This document shows positions 20,069 to 31,193 of a stretch of 64,000 nucleotides of DNA, in pieces. The notes beneath the pieces were generated by a model that saw only the letters and a program-made list of their open reading frames with translations, did no database searches and was not told the origin of the DNA. Each line of letters begins with the position of its first letter. Positions within the stretch are counted from its first letter, which is position 1. The position numbers and the translations under genes are program-made. The stretch is from Ligula intestinalis. Its lineage: Eukaryota; Platyhelminthes; Cestoda; Diphyllobothriidea; Diphyllobothriidae. The DNA lies in NCBI GenBank assembly GCA_036362985.1, contig JAYGXS010000005.1:268325-332324 (forward strand), in the 5' to 3' direction.

Positions 20069-20400
20069 ATCTACACGTTTATTCTTGCCTCCCATAATTG
20101 ATCAGACTGACGATAAACGATATCAAAGCTCTATGCAATATCTATAAAGCATTCAACTGTATGAAAAAAGGTTATTGAAACGACTCAGCCATTTGTAGGT
20201 AGCTGGAATCCGGGAGCATCGTTGACAAAAGGCAGTGACGGAGATGATGCTCGTTTTGACTAATGTCCTGTCGTGTCTTCTGAGGCTGCAGTTATTGCGA
20301 AAGCGAATTCAATAGCTAGCCACGAAAGTCCGCCAGAGGGCTAGGTGAACCGAAATCCCGCAAATAATATTTCCAACGGAGGACGAGAAGTTCAAACCGC

Positions 20401-20470
20401 ACTTTACTGTAAGAATAACATTGTTTGCGTTACATTAGTAGGATCCTCAAGGATATTTCTTGCCTGAAAC
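20401..20470 (+). mobile_element. F1 right part (last 70 bp of 3' UTR)
   Basis: TACTGTAAG, TTTGCGTTACATTA, GGATCCTCAA and TTTCTTGCC match the end of F3 (47879-47940) and continue precisely where F1 stopped at 15591. This closes F1 around the E1 insertion. Confidence 0.85.
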
Positions 20471-20531
20471 CCTTAAATATATATATTTAAGGAATGCATT
20501 GTATATGTATACATATACAATGCACTCCTTA
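20471..20531. repeat. Two overlapping AT-rich palindromes
   Basis: 20471-20492 is a perfect 22-bp palindrome (CCTTAAATATA and its complement). 20488-20509 and 20510-20531 are 22-bp inverted arms with one mismatch and no loop. They lie where the F1 tail should be. Confidence 0.9.
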
Positions 20532-20925
20532 CACAAAATTCTTGAGTGCTCTGTGGTTACTTTTAGTTTCATTTGAGTCTTAGTTAAGGTAATTGTGTTT
20601 TTATCTTAATCAGGTTAGTTTGCTTAAGTTTTTAGCACACCTTCAATTACCATGCGAAAAAACCTGCTCCCAGCGGCCGCGGGAAGCAAATTAGATTTTG
20701 CTCGTTGACCTTACCTTCGCAGAGTTTAATTTACACTCAAGTTTTCGTTTATATTTAGTGTTATTAACTTAGCTTTCATGTTTCTTACTTTAATTTTGAA
20801 AATTAACAGTTTTCTGCGCAGTTCCTGTTTCTTCTTGTTTGCGTTTCTCATTCAAATTATCGCGCGCAAAACACAAGTGTACTTAGATAATTATCACGAT
20901 TAGTTTTTTTATGAAATAGGTAATT
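20532..20925. other. Stretch without recognised gene
   Basis: AT-rich, no homology to the element families and no coding signal. It may be unique host sequence. Confidence 0.4.
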
Positions 20926-21697
20926 AATAAGTTACATATTCTAGGCCCGAAGGGCCTCGTCATTGCAAACTTATTGCTGTGGAAGAATTATTACAAAGTT
21001 GATAGATGCTGCTCTCCGTGAACATCCACATAGGCAGCGGAAGAGTTTAGTAGTGTTGGCAGATAAAATTCATGCCCACCAACATATCGTCGTTTTAAAA
21101 TAGAAGTCAACACTCTCTGAAACACATGGAGAACTAAGGAGGAAGCAGTGAAAAAAAACTCACACCATTAAGGCTGGGGCATTGTTCAGCGGACCCCAGC
21201 TCAAAAGGAAAAAAAACGTAGGAGAAAAAAATGCTTCTGCAAATTAAGTAGGTTGGTTGATAGGATTGATTGTGGTGCAATGAGACAGAACTGTTGATGA
21301 GAACGTATGAAGGTTGGAAGCGCTTCTTGTAATTGGAGAAATCATATAACATCAGAGGCTGTCGTTCACCACTGTAACACTGACTTCATTATCAACCATC
21401 AGGGAGGTGAGACCGAAGGAGGCCATAGCGGACAAAAGGGTCGACAAGATGAGGGAACGGCACAGGTCACCTGATCATCACCGAAACGCCGGAGATGCGA
21501 CCTTGTAGACTGCGGAGTCCAGCGACGAGCTGGCTAAAATAGCAGAACCACCGTGAGCATGATTAGAGACCATGAAGCCAATCGTCACGGTTGTAAAACG
21601 CAGGACGGAGAACGGCAATGATGACTGCAAAAAGACGGAGACGAGACATCGTTGCAAGTATCATTATATAGAGGAATAAATGGGCATACATGGAAAA
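20926..21697 (-). mobile_element. LINE family B copy B3, 3' UTR part, split by D2
   Basis: The reverse complement matches the B2 3' UTR from the terminal hairpin (AGGCCC/GGGCCT, 20943-20957) up to B2 position about 7415. The long hairpin is at 21142-21237 (GAAGCA with TGCTTC; GGCTGGGG with CCCCAGCT inner arms). The sequence breaks at 21697 and resumes at 23101. Confidence 0.85.
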
Positions 21698-21699
21698 CA

Positions 21700-23100
21700 A
21701 TGGGTCCGCTCATATTTTGCCTGTTTGTCGCCGACGTTTTAGAGTGTTTTCAGTATGGCAGACCCTTCATGTACGCTGATGATTTTAAAGTCGCTTATCG
21801 ATATAAACCGGCAGATCGCAACATCGTGCTCGAGCTGATAAAACAGGATCTTCAGGCCTTCGCCCAGTGGTGTTGCACATGGCGCCTCACCCTTTCATGG
21901 CACAAATGTTCCGTTATGGTTGTTGGCGACGATCGTCAACCGGAATCAAGCATTGACGGCCACGAATTAAATGTCCCAGGAGTTATCAAGGATTTGGGCA
22001 TATCCTACTCTTATAGTCTCAATTTGTCAGAGCACTGTGCCCTGATAGTCTCGAAAGCACGCCGAACCACCGGATTTATCCTTAGAAATTTTAAGACTAT
22101 CAAGGTTAGAACTAGCCTTTATAATATGCACGTGAGACCTAGTCTTGAATACTGCTCGCCTCTATTCATTCTTCTGCGCACTAGTGAACGGAAGAAAATA
22201 GAATCGGTTCAGCACTTCTTCACTAGAAGAGTTTTCACTGCAGAACACCGTAACTTAACCTACCAACAAAGGTGCGAACTTATAAAGCTGGATCCCCTAT
22301 GGCTTCGTCGATTGCAGAAGGGTCTTTTTTACTGTTTAAACTTTTGAATGGTCAAACCTTTAATCCTCTTAGTACAATAAGGCAGCTTGAGCACTCTCGA
22401 CGCGCCAGTCATCGAGACGTATTTTTATTTCTTCCTATGGCACGTACAGTTAAGTACCGGCAATTCTTTTCAGTAAATGCCATATCAATCTGGAATAAGC
22501 TGCCCAAAAGTATTAAAACCCAGCAAAACTACCCTATGTTTAAGAGAGCTATAACTAGTTTTCTACATTCAGGACAACTTTCACGAATTTTGGGTGCTGA
22601 CTCGGTGGAATCTCTCTTTCACTCTGATGGCGTTCGTGGAATTTGAACCCCGCCAGGCTTCATGCTGAAGATAATCCTGCTGAAGCAGCAGCCCGCAGTT
22701 TGCTAACCCTTCAGCCGATAGCGTGCAACTTTTGCCGACAACCATTGAAGGAAGACAGAGAACACTGTGTTCTTGTGCCAACCCTCTCCGTCTGGAACTA
22801 ATGTTTTTAAACGATATGAAACAGTTCTCCTGCTGATGAGTCAACTCAGCTTACAACTGTACATTTATTCCGTTTGTATCATACCTTTGAAGGCAGGTTT
22901 TTTTTCACTTGAAACAAATTCCTAATTTCACCCAGTATTGACAAAACAAAAAACCTGAAACAAAACCAATACTGGCTGTAACATAGGGAGTTTGTTTTAG
23001 GTTTTTTCCGGTCTTCGAGGTGTTGGAAGGCGCCCAAGAGGTGCATTACCAACTCTTAACAATTGCCTGTAAACTGGCATAATAAACATATTATTATTAT
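21700..23100 (+). mobile_element. LINE family D copy D2, 5'-truncated, inserted in B3
   Basis: Starts inside RT just before motif C (TGGGTCCGCT at 21701) and runs to the family D 3' end with its (ATT)n tail at about 23091-23100. It is in opposite orientation to B3 and splits it cleanly, so it is younger than B3. The 3' UTR hairpin is at 22889-23016 (CCAGTATTG 22932-22940 with CAATACTGG 22967-22975). Confidence 0.9.
21701..22646 (+). pseudogene. D2 RT C-terminal half, one frameshift
   Basis: Open from the window of motif B/C (PLIFCLFVADV, then MYADDFKVAYR) through the thumb (FAQWCCTWRLTLSW, CSVMVVGD, ISYSYSLNLSEH) and the C-terminal region (RRTTGFILRNFKT, RPSLEYCSPLF). One frameshift near 22330 moves to a frame ending in RGI and TGA at 22644-22646. 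It has a sense codon at each position where D1 has a stop, so it is the better guide to the D protein C-terminus. Confidence 0.85.
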
Positions 23101-25684
23101 ATGTATAACCACCTCAAATACCAGGACCTTTTTCTAAGTCCAAACGTTGTGTGTTTGTGAAGAAGACTGAAAACAAGGACTTTATATCTTCCTGATTTAA
23201 GTGTTTATGTCATTTGACTTTAAAAACTGCTAATTTAGACGACAGCTTATTTCCAGAGGAATATTATTCCAGAGGAAGGCATATTTGGAGGCAAAGAAGC
23301 GAGAATGGTTCGATGTGAAGCTAAAGGGGGTGCAATTATCCTGGAGCAATTACGGGTGGCATAAGGTCTATCTGCGGGAATAAGAGCATCGATTCGTGGG
23401 AGGGTAGTGGTACAGTTTGCGCGAAAAAGGAAGCAGATACCCGCTTCAAGTCTTCTGATCCAAAGAAATGTCATGTTCGCTAACTGAAATCTCTCCGTAA
23501 AAGAAATAGTGGATCGAGGAAGAGCATATATTTTGCGAGTAAACACCCTCTGTACATTTTCAATCTTACCCTGGTCAGAAGCATTCATTAGACCAAAGAG
23601 GGTAAAGCAGTATTCTAGGATGGGTAGAACATACATGCGATAAAGTTTTAACTTTATTTCCAGCAGAAAGAAATTGTGTGATATAAAACCACATATCTGT
23701 GCAGCCTTTGCAGATATTCGATCCGTATGAGGCGACAATGCTAGTTTATTTTTGTAGCTTACACCTAAGTCTTTTATAGTGGATCGTTCTGAAAGTGGAT
23801 TATTTTGAAAGACTAGGGGACGGGGAAGCTTGGCGGGAACGGAACACATGAAACTTCACTTGGATGGAGAAAATTCCATCTGCCAGGTAGCACTCCTGGA
23901 CCCAGTGCAGTGCCTTGAAAAACGCCACTCGTGATCAGTTGAGCAGTGGAGTAACTTTTACCTACTAGGACCTTCTGGCTGTGTTTAGACAAGTAGGAGC
24001 CGATGAAGTCAAGGAGAGAGGGTGGAGGCCAATGGCTTCCAATTTTACCAGAAGCTGTCTGTGCGGTACCTTGTCAAAGGTTTTGCTCAGGTCAAAGTAG
24101 ATAACAAATACGGATTGACGACCGTCACTATGGGAAGTAACGTGTTTAAGTAAAGCTAACTGATACGTCTCGCATGATCGCCTGGGTATAAAACCATGCT
24201 GCGAGTCGCTTAAAGCTTGTTTTCTAGGCAAAAATAGATAATTTGATTAAAAATGATCGTTTCCAGAAGTTTGGCTGGTGCCGGGGTTCATGAACACTGC
24301 GGTAGTTATTTATGTCCGAACAAGATCCTGACTTAAAGACTGGAAGAATAATGGATGTCTTCCAAGTGTAAGGAAACAAACCATTTGAGAAATAGACTGA
24401 AAATATATGACTACGTTACTTGGGAAAGGTCGACATTGATTTGATATATGAGTTGTGAATATCATCAGTTCCCGAAGAGTGCAAGTTTTTTACACGAAGT
24501 ATATGCTTACGAGTTAATCCTATAGAGAAATCAATGTTCCCAAGAGTATTTTCTGAGTATGGTTGAAATGACGGGACCAGTTCGGATTCTGTCGTAGAAT
24601 GCTTTGCAAAGAAAGCATTGAGCAATTCAGCCTTGTCAGACTCATCGAGTAATTGTGTTTTATTTTCATTTAGCAATGGGGGCATTTCAATTCCTCGTTT
24701 TGCGGAGGACCTACGAAAAAACAGTTGTGCAACCGATTCCGCAGAGTTTGACTTGCTCAGGGTGCAAGATTCCCTGTGCTGGTCACGTGCAAGACGAATC
24801 TTGGACGCTATTTTGAAGGTCTCGGTGATCCTTAGATGCACAGACAGCGAACTACTAGATCCATCTTTCAGCTGCCTCGTGGCAAAAGAAATTGAGGGAC
24901 GGTCGGATCTGATTTGTAGGGTTTCGCAATTTTAGAGGGCGAAAATTCCAGCATTTTATTAGAAACGACCCGCATGAGCTCAGCAAGATATGCAGCGTCG
25001 TTAATGGACGAGAGACTCTTCCAATCTAATGAGTCAAAAAATTGTTGATTTAGCTAATGTCTGCGAGGTCATAAGCATAAAAGGTACGACCAGCACTAGC
25101 CTTTTCCGTAGAAGAAAGCGGAAGACAACAGTGAATTAATGTATTATCACTTTGGAAGATGTCCTGCTTAAAATCAACGAAGAGGAGATCAATACCGTTT
25201 GTAAATATCAGATCTAGGATATGATTTTGTCTTGTCGGGGAACGAACCAGTTCAGACCAGTTATTAAAATTAATGGTATCTAGGAAAGGCTGAAATCTAG
25301 GTGAATGACAGTTTAAAAGCCAGTCGATTTCAGGAAAATTAAAATTTCCAGCAAAACTTTTAACTTCAAAAGTGGATTTTGAAATAAATTTGAATATCTC
25401 ACACAGATTTGATGAAGAGTTAGGATGATTATAGACACATCCGATAATCGCCTTTTGCAGGGGCGACAGGATAATGGAAGCAAAACAGTAATTTCCAGAG
25501 AAGGACGTGCTATTTAAATAAAACGGAAAGTGTTTCAATGACGTTCAATTATAGAGAAGACAACCACCACCACGCTTGCTTATGCGATCGTGACGATAGG
25601 GATCATACTCGTCTATGATAAGGAAGGTCAGAAATGATTGGATGGGTCCAAGATTCTATTATGCATATAACATCGGGCATCATC
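23101..25684 (-). mobile_element. B3 body (ORF2), 5'-truncated, continuing after D2
   Basis: Minus-strand sequence resumes at the B consensus point where 21697 stopped and covers the ORF2 stop (23114-23116) back to the start of EN. It ends at about 25684 within the codons for EMMPDVIC, directly against the 5'-truncated edge of F2. Confidence 0.85.
23114..25684 (-). pseudogene. B3 ORF2 (EN-RT), deleted for RT motif C
   Basis: From the right: EN start (PDVICIIESWTH), EN body (25538-25050: GCVYNHPNSSS, GNFNFPEIDW, QSDNTLIH), linker (24841-24416), RT motif A (YFDLSKTFDKVPHRQL, 24231-23965), then C-terminal region (23849-23247). At about 23895 roughly 160 bp including the YADD motif is deleted relative to B2 (6437-6596). 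EN shows GNF for GDF and SDN for SDH, both catalytic positions. Several frameshifts. Dead copy. Confidence 0.85.
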
Positions 25685-26995
25685 TCGCCCAGGACACACT
25701 TGCCTCACGAGTGCTCTTTGCTGATAGAAAAAGTGGACAAAGACCGCGTATAAAGGCTATCCAATTGATGTCATATTTTTCGACTTCAAAAAGGCCTTCG
25801 ATAGTGAACCAAACAGGCTTCTTCTGCAGAAGATTTGGGACGATAGAATTGTCTCTCAGAGAACAGAGGGTCGTTGTCGGAAACGCAACCCCAGAATGGA
25901 CAATGGTCGAGAGTGGTGTACCACAAGGCTCAGTTTTGGGTCCGCTGCTATTCCTGATTTACGTAAACGACTGTCTCAATGAGCTTGATTGCGCAGCTGT
26001 AATGTTTGCGGATGACATGAAAATATAGGCTGAAAATAGGTGCGCCGAGGACGCAAAGAGATTAAAGTCAAACATCGATAAACTGGTTATCTGGTCGTCC
26101 ACGTGGCTTCTTAACTTTAATGTATCCAAGTGTCTTGTTCTACATATAAGCCCGGGGCGAAAAGTGTCGCCTAAACACAGTTTTTGTATCAATGGTACAT
26201 CGTTTAAAGAGGTTGACACGCACAAAAAGTCTGTTTGTAAAAGGTCCGTCCAGAAGACAACTAGTACCCTGCACTGGATCAGACGAGCGTTCAAAATCAT
26301 TCCACCTGAACTCTTCGGAAAAATATTTGGCGCCTTTGTAAGACCACATCTTGAATATGGAATGCCAGTTAGGAAACCGTGGTTAGAGAAATATATGGAG
26401 CCTCTTGAACAAGTGCAACGCAGGGTGACAAAGATGCTCGATGGTCTCAGGGACTTACCATATCAGGAGAGATTGATCAAACTTGACTTGTTTCCTTTGT
26501 CGTACAGGAACGTTTAGTGCAGGCTGCTCTGGCCATTCCGGATAATCTGGGGCCACATTTCCTCCCTAAAATTGGAGAATTTCTTCCAATTAGCCACCAC
26601 TACTCACCTGCGTGGTCATTCTTACAATGTCACAAACGAGCGCACTGATTAGACCTCCAAAAATATTTCTTTAGTCAGCGCATGGTCCGGATTCGGATCT
26701 TGGTGCAAGTGAGACGGTTTTCGCTGACACAATTGCGGCGTTTATAAGAAGACTCGATGTGATTTTATTTGAAAAAAAGGCGACTTTTACAACACGATTT
26801 CGTACTGCCAGCACTGTGAACAACTTTTCTGGCTTTAGACCGTTTTCATTCCTTTTCGTGAAAATTCATTCGAAATTCTGTCATGGTATCATATGTCCCC
26901 CCCCCGACTGCACATTACCTGTAAGACTAACCTTGGTTGCGTTACATGTATGGGGTCCTCAAGGGCATTTCTTGCCTATAACCCTAAAACAATGC
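25685..26995 (+). mobile_element. LINE family F copy F2, 5'-truncated
   Basis: Matches F3 from 46576 to the 3' end (about 47950). It starts with no spacer at the B3 5' break, giving a head-to-head junction of two truncated elements. RT motif C (MFADDMKI) and the C-terminal region are readable; TAG after MKI and a stop near 26516 break the frame. The 3' UTR ends in an AT-rich tail near 26995. Confidence 0.85.
25690..26800 (+). pseudogene. F2 RT C-terminal half
   Basis: Order of motifs: a degraded motif A region (frame-shifted, around 25770-25810), motif B (SGVPQGSVLGPLLF, about 25913), motif C (MFADD), thumb (INGTSFKEVDTHK, TLHWIRRAFKI, GAFVRPHLEYGMPV), then DGLRDLPYQERLIKLDLF. After 26516 the sequence continues as broken homology to F3. 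Lacks the EN and the RT fingers. Confidence 0.8.
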
Positions 26996-29166
26996 ACATA
27001 TATATCTCGAAAGCAATAGCTCGAATTTTAGCCATTTTATTTATGACGTACCTGGCATAAAGCACTATGACATCTAGTGTGTTTCGAGTGGCGGGACTTG
27101 GGCTTTCGTTATTTATAAAAAAGAATTTGGAGGTGGGTAGGCAAATTGTAGGCTATTGCTATTTGGGGAATCAGTACTGACGGGTATGGAGTTATTTGTA
27201 TATTATGTATTCTTCAAATTTTTATTTATTCTTCCTTTCCCCTGGTATGAGCCACCCATTTAACCCTATTGACCAACGGTCCCGTACTACATAAACCAGG
27301 GGATTTTGTTTCTGTGTTGATGTGTGAACTGAAGGCTTACCATGTTTTCAAACAAGTGAGGACTGTCACATTCGTAATAGAGCTATTTTCTTCTTTATTC
27401 AAGAAAAAAAGAAAAGACTTTTCCGTAAACGTTGAGGAAGGAATCTGCAAAGGAGAAAGTTCAGCGAAAGCCTTCAAACGCAATTTCGAGACATGTAAGT
27501 GAACAACCCTTTTTGGTCGCCAACGGTTTTGCAACGCCTGTGAAGATAAAACAGTTTCCAGTTAATAAAAAAGCTAAATTTTGTTCATTATTGCATGAAT
27601 ATTCACAGAAAGGAATGTTTCATATCTCCATATTTTACCTGACACTTACTATGCACTTCGACTTTTCTTAGTTAGACATCCTAGCTAATGGTGTTCTTAA
27701 ACTAAATGCTCCAAGACGTTTTGCCTTTTTTTAAATTCCGAATAAAGCAATTTGGGGTGTACTTGTGATGTCATGCCTGTGCTTTCAATGGCACCGTTCT
27801 CGCAAATAACTGTTTTGCTACCGGAAATCAAAAACATCAGCAGGGTTTTAATTGAGCAAGAAATGCAGATGTACCAGATTGCACCTACTGGATGTCAGTT
27901 AAACATACATTGTTGCTTCATCTGAATCTGGACAATAACAAATATTTTGTTTTTATTTAACCTTCTAAAGGTTAGGTGCTTTGTCAGCTATTTATCATTG
28001 TACCGAGATTGCCTTTGCGGCCATGCGCACATGAGCAGGCGTTATTTAACTTGAATACTTCATAGTAAATGCCAGAGGATAGTACATACACTTTGGCAGG
28101 ACATTTTTGCAAGTAAGGTAACAGATAATTTTATTCAGTTCGTGTTAGGACCTGCGCCTGGTACTAGTAATTAGCATGAATAATGAGTTAGCCAGACCTG
28201 TACCCAAGACCCGTACGAGGGAAGCAAAAGAATATGAGTGACCACGAGACATCAGGTATTCATAGAAGCACGTTACAGCAAGTCGTTCTCGTACAAAGGC
28301 TGAACGTATTTAAGGAGCCGTAAGAGATACAATGCGCCAATCAGAATTGATTAGACAATGCTGGCCGCAGCGATGGAGCTCGCGACACCTTCGTGTGTGT
28401 TGACTCGTCCTGGGAATAGCGGCACTCCTAACAGTTCAAAATATGGAAATTTATTTTACCAAGGAGACCATTTATTGGATGTTGCAGAAGGAAGCATGCT
28501 GGCTGATGCGATGGAGGCGAGCAAAGAGGAAGGATGGCGCGGGGACGTGGAGGAGCACAGGAAGGAGGAAAACTGGAAAGGAGACCAATGGTCAGGCTCC
28601 AGGCACACAGCTGGATTTTCAAAAACTATGTGAAATCTTAAAGTTTAATAGATGCCTTTGTTTCTTGTTGAAATGATTGATCTACGTTTTGATGGTTAGT
28701 TGCATTTCTTACTGTGAAGAAACTGCACACGTCTGTGGTTTTTGTTTATAATTATTTGTAAGAAGGTTCACGTAGAAAAAACAGTATTCTTAACCGCAAC
28801 TATAGAACAAGAGCTGCAATTTGGGAAAAAGACTCAGTTTCCAATAAGAAATAGTTTCAAGTAGTCGATATATTGTAGTGGGTAACTGTACACCGATATG
28901 TCGATTTATTCATTGAAATAATTTTCATCTTGCGTAATCTTTTCTCTAAATCTAAATTTCAACGAATGTCTTCGTTTCCTACTGAAATTATTGGCTTAAT
29001 TGTTGATAATTAGTAGAAAATGTTCAAAAATTTGGATAGTTCTAATTCAATGTTAAATCTCGATTACAGCTTACACGCGTAAAATTAGCGCAAATTTCCT
29101 CATCAGCACCCCACCTTAAATATAAAGGCACTTGACCTTGACACTGTATAAAATTGCAATAGTTTC
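26996..29166. other. 2.1-kb stretch without recognised gene
   Basis: No similarity to the element families. Short open frames at 27269-27502 (plus), 27337-27534 (minus) and 28358-28633 (plus) have no recognisable domain or splice structure that I can support. This is the largest candidate for unique host sequence in the window. A purine-rich GGAGGCGAGCAAAGAGGAAGG-type patch lies around 28510-28590. Confidence 0.5.
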
Positions 29167-29346
29167 ATGCCTCAATATGGGTCTCTGTTTACTATCCTCG
29201 GTACCATCTTTGATGGAAAGTTATCTTCACTCACTTCTCAGGAATATGAGGGACTGGAGACTGACATAGTACTCTTTGCAGATGATCTCGAATTGTGGAG
29301 GGAAAAAAAGACGAAACTAACTCCCAAATACTACAAGAGGATATAG
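29167..29346 (+). pseudogene. Chimeric 59-codon frame: ORF1 scrap joined to RT active site
   Basis: Starts MPQYGSLF and reads FTILGTIFDGKLSSLTSQ, like ILGNLFDGKLSDVPSQ of B2 ORF1, and then without a stop DIVLFADDLELWR, an RT motif C. The RT part continues in another frame (KKDETNSQILQEDIDQLHSLS) to about 29385, similar to the G family. Two retrotransposon fragments fused by rearrangement; no function implied. Confidence 0.7.
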
Positions 29347-29385
29347 ACCAGCTGCATTCTTTGAGTAACAATAACAAGATTTAAT

Positions 29386-31030
29386 GTAGTTTATGGTTTT
29401 TTAGGATAAAACTTGTCGGTCGTGGGATAAAAGGTTTGAAAAATGTGCCACGATGCAGCTGTAAATGTTGGCGGCAGGTTAGTGTGTCCACCACGACCTA
29501 TATTCTGATCGGAAGTGCCATACGGGGACGAGGACGAGACTGCAGAGTCACGAGAAGCTCCCGAAAAATCGGAGCTGCGACCATGATAGGTCTGCGTCAA
29601 TTTCCACGGCCGTCATCAACGCGACAAAAATAGGAGAAGCTGCCACGATCGCAACTAATCGCTAATGGTCGACATAAGCCAGCTGCATGAACAGGGATAA
29701 ATTTAGTGGAAAGAACAATTTCATGATTAAATGTAACTCAAACGAAGTGAGGTATACTATACGAAATAATATATTTCCTTCGTCTGATGTTGGTCTGCAG
29801 AGGTTAACTGGTGTTAGAGTGAGCGCTACTATAGCAGTCTAGTTTCCTTTTAAAGACTTCTACGGAAGTGAACATAACAATCTCTAGGGGCCGAGCATTC
29901 CAAGCTTCAACCACTCTATTACAAAAGAAGAACTTTCGTAGGTCTAGTCTGGCCCCTGTTACGCGTAGTTTGAATGAATTTCCTTTTAAGTTCGTGGTTG
30001 TAGCCAACTCGAGGAGCTCGCCAGACATTATACGGCAGTCCTGATCACGCATTATAGGAAATGTTTTTATCAGATCGCCATGTAGCTGCCTGCAACTTAA
30101 AGGAAAGAGGTCAATGTTTGCTAAACGTGTTTCATAGAGTAATGATCCTTGGTCGGTCACAAGCTTAGTTGCACGCCTTTGTACCTTTTCGAGGAGACGG
30201 AAGTCTTTTGCGGTCCAGGGTTTCCATGTTTGGATAGCAAACTCCAGTTTCGGTCGTACAGGTGTTCCAAAGACCTAAGTGAAGCAGTTATTATCAAAGG
30301 CGCAGAAAGCCTGTTTGACAAGGTACAGGACACACATCGCAGACTTGGCTGCTTTTGCGCAGTGCAGCGAAGGCTTGAGAGATGTAGATATCCATACTCC
30401 CAAATCTTTCTGTGTTTCTACTTCTTGCATTTGGATGCCATTTAGGCTGTAAACCATGGGGTTCTGAGAGCTGGGTCGGCCAACTCGTAGGATACTGCAT
30501 TTTTTCTCGTTAAACGACAAAAGCCCATCTTTCGACAAAGCTTGAAGATGGTCTAGGTTTATCTGCAAACGCTCTTCTTCAGCTGAATTTCTGATGACGT
30601 TCCAAATCTAAATGTCATCGGCAAACATAGCCACATCGCAGTCCAGTTCACGGATGGAGTCATTGACATATATAATGAACAGTATAGGGCCAAGGGCAGA
30701 GCCTTAGGGGACACTGCTCTCGACTGCAACGTCTACCGACTGCTGGCCAGCAATATGGACAGTTTGGGAGCGGCCAAGTAAGAAGCTTTCAATCCACTTC
30801 AGCAGATGTCCTCAAACACCTATTTGGCTGATTTTGTGCAGAAATCGTTGATTTGGGACGCTATCAAATGCCTTCTTAAAGTCGATGTAGATTACATGAA
30901 GCGGATTCCCTGCATAAACTGCCCAAGTCCAGCGTTCCAATTAATACAGGAAGTTCGTCACGCAGGATCTAACTCTGTGGAATCCATGCTGCGCATCCGA
31001 TAGAAGGTTTTGCTGCTCTAAGAAACGCAA
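29386..31030 (-). mobile_element. LINE family G copy G1, 5'-truncated
   Basis: Minus-strand element from the RT fingers (FLEQQNLLSDAQHGF near 31025) to a 3' UTR running left to about 29388. The 3' UTR resembles that of G2 in layout (CGACAAGTTTTATCC corresponds to CGACAGTTTTTCTCC) but stops before the second hairpin arm. It abuts the D3 3' end on the right. Confidence 0.75.
29804..31029 (-). pseudogene. G1 RT C-terminal half, broken
   Basis: Reads right to left: DAQHGFHR, motif A (YIDFKKAFDSVPNQR), motif B (a degraded GSALGPILF with preceding stop), motif C (MFADDI, followed by a stop), then LDHLQALSKDGLLSFNEKKC, DLGVWISTSLKPS, and the C-terminal YETRLANIDLFPL, LELATTTNLKGNSFKL and RKLDCYSSA, ending at 29804. 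Stops and frameshifts around 30160-30280 and 30570-31000. Confidence 0.8.
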
Positions 31031-31044
31031 TATATATGTGTGTT

Positions 31045-31193
31045 TTTTATGTCAGTTTACAGGCAATTTTAAAGAGATAGTAGAGCAGCCGTTGGGCGCC
31101 TTCTAAAACCTCGAAGACAGGCAAAAACCTTAAATAAACTTCATCTTTTGCAGCCAGTGTTGGTTTTATTTCCATCTTGTGTTTTGTCAATAC
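31045..31193 (-). mobile_element. LINE family D copy D3, terminal 3' UTR part
   Basis: Matches D1 8950-9096 (TTTACAGGCAATT, GGGCGCCTTC, GCAGCCAGT, GTCAATACT). It stops at GTCAATACT, and the continuation (GGCAAGATAGAGAGTTTG) is found at 36482, so about 5.3 kb was inserted within the D3 3' UTR. Confidence 0.75.

Larger units (their letters stand above)
15592..20400 (-). mobile_element. LINE family E copy E1, full-length layout, inserted in F1
   Basis: Minus-strand element sharing its whole length with E2 (58441-63495): short 3' UTR, ORF2, ORF1 and about 1.3 kb of upstream sequence with tRNA-like units. It has a deletion of about 380 bp in RT (junction near 16820) and an extra block of about 226 bp (19843-20068) that includes a 10-N gap. 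A GCACATT/GCACTTT pair at its two flanks may be a target-site duplication. Confidence 0.85.

Noticed and set aside
22831..22850. CTGATGAG in the D 3' UTR as a hammerhead core
   Set aside because: No GAAA segment follows at a suitable distance; the GAAAC upstream is too close for a permuted form.
28358..28633. 91-codon open frame as a host gene
   Set aside because: No domain, no splice or codon support visible, and overlapping frames of similar size exist on both strands.
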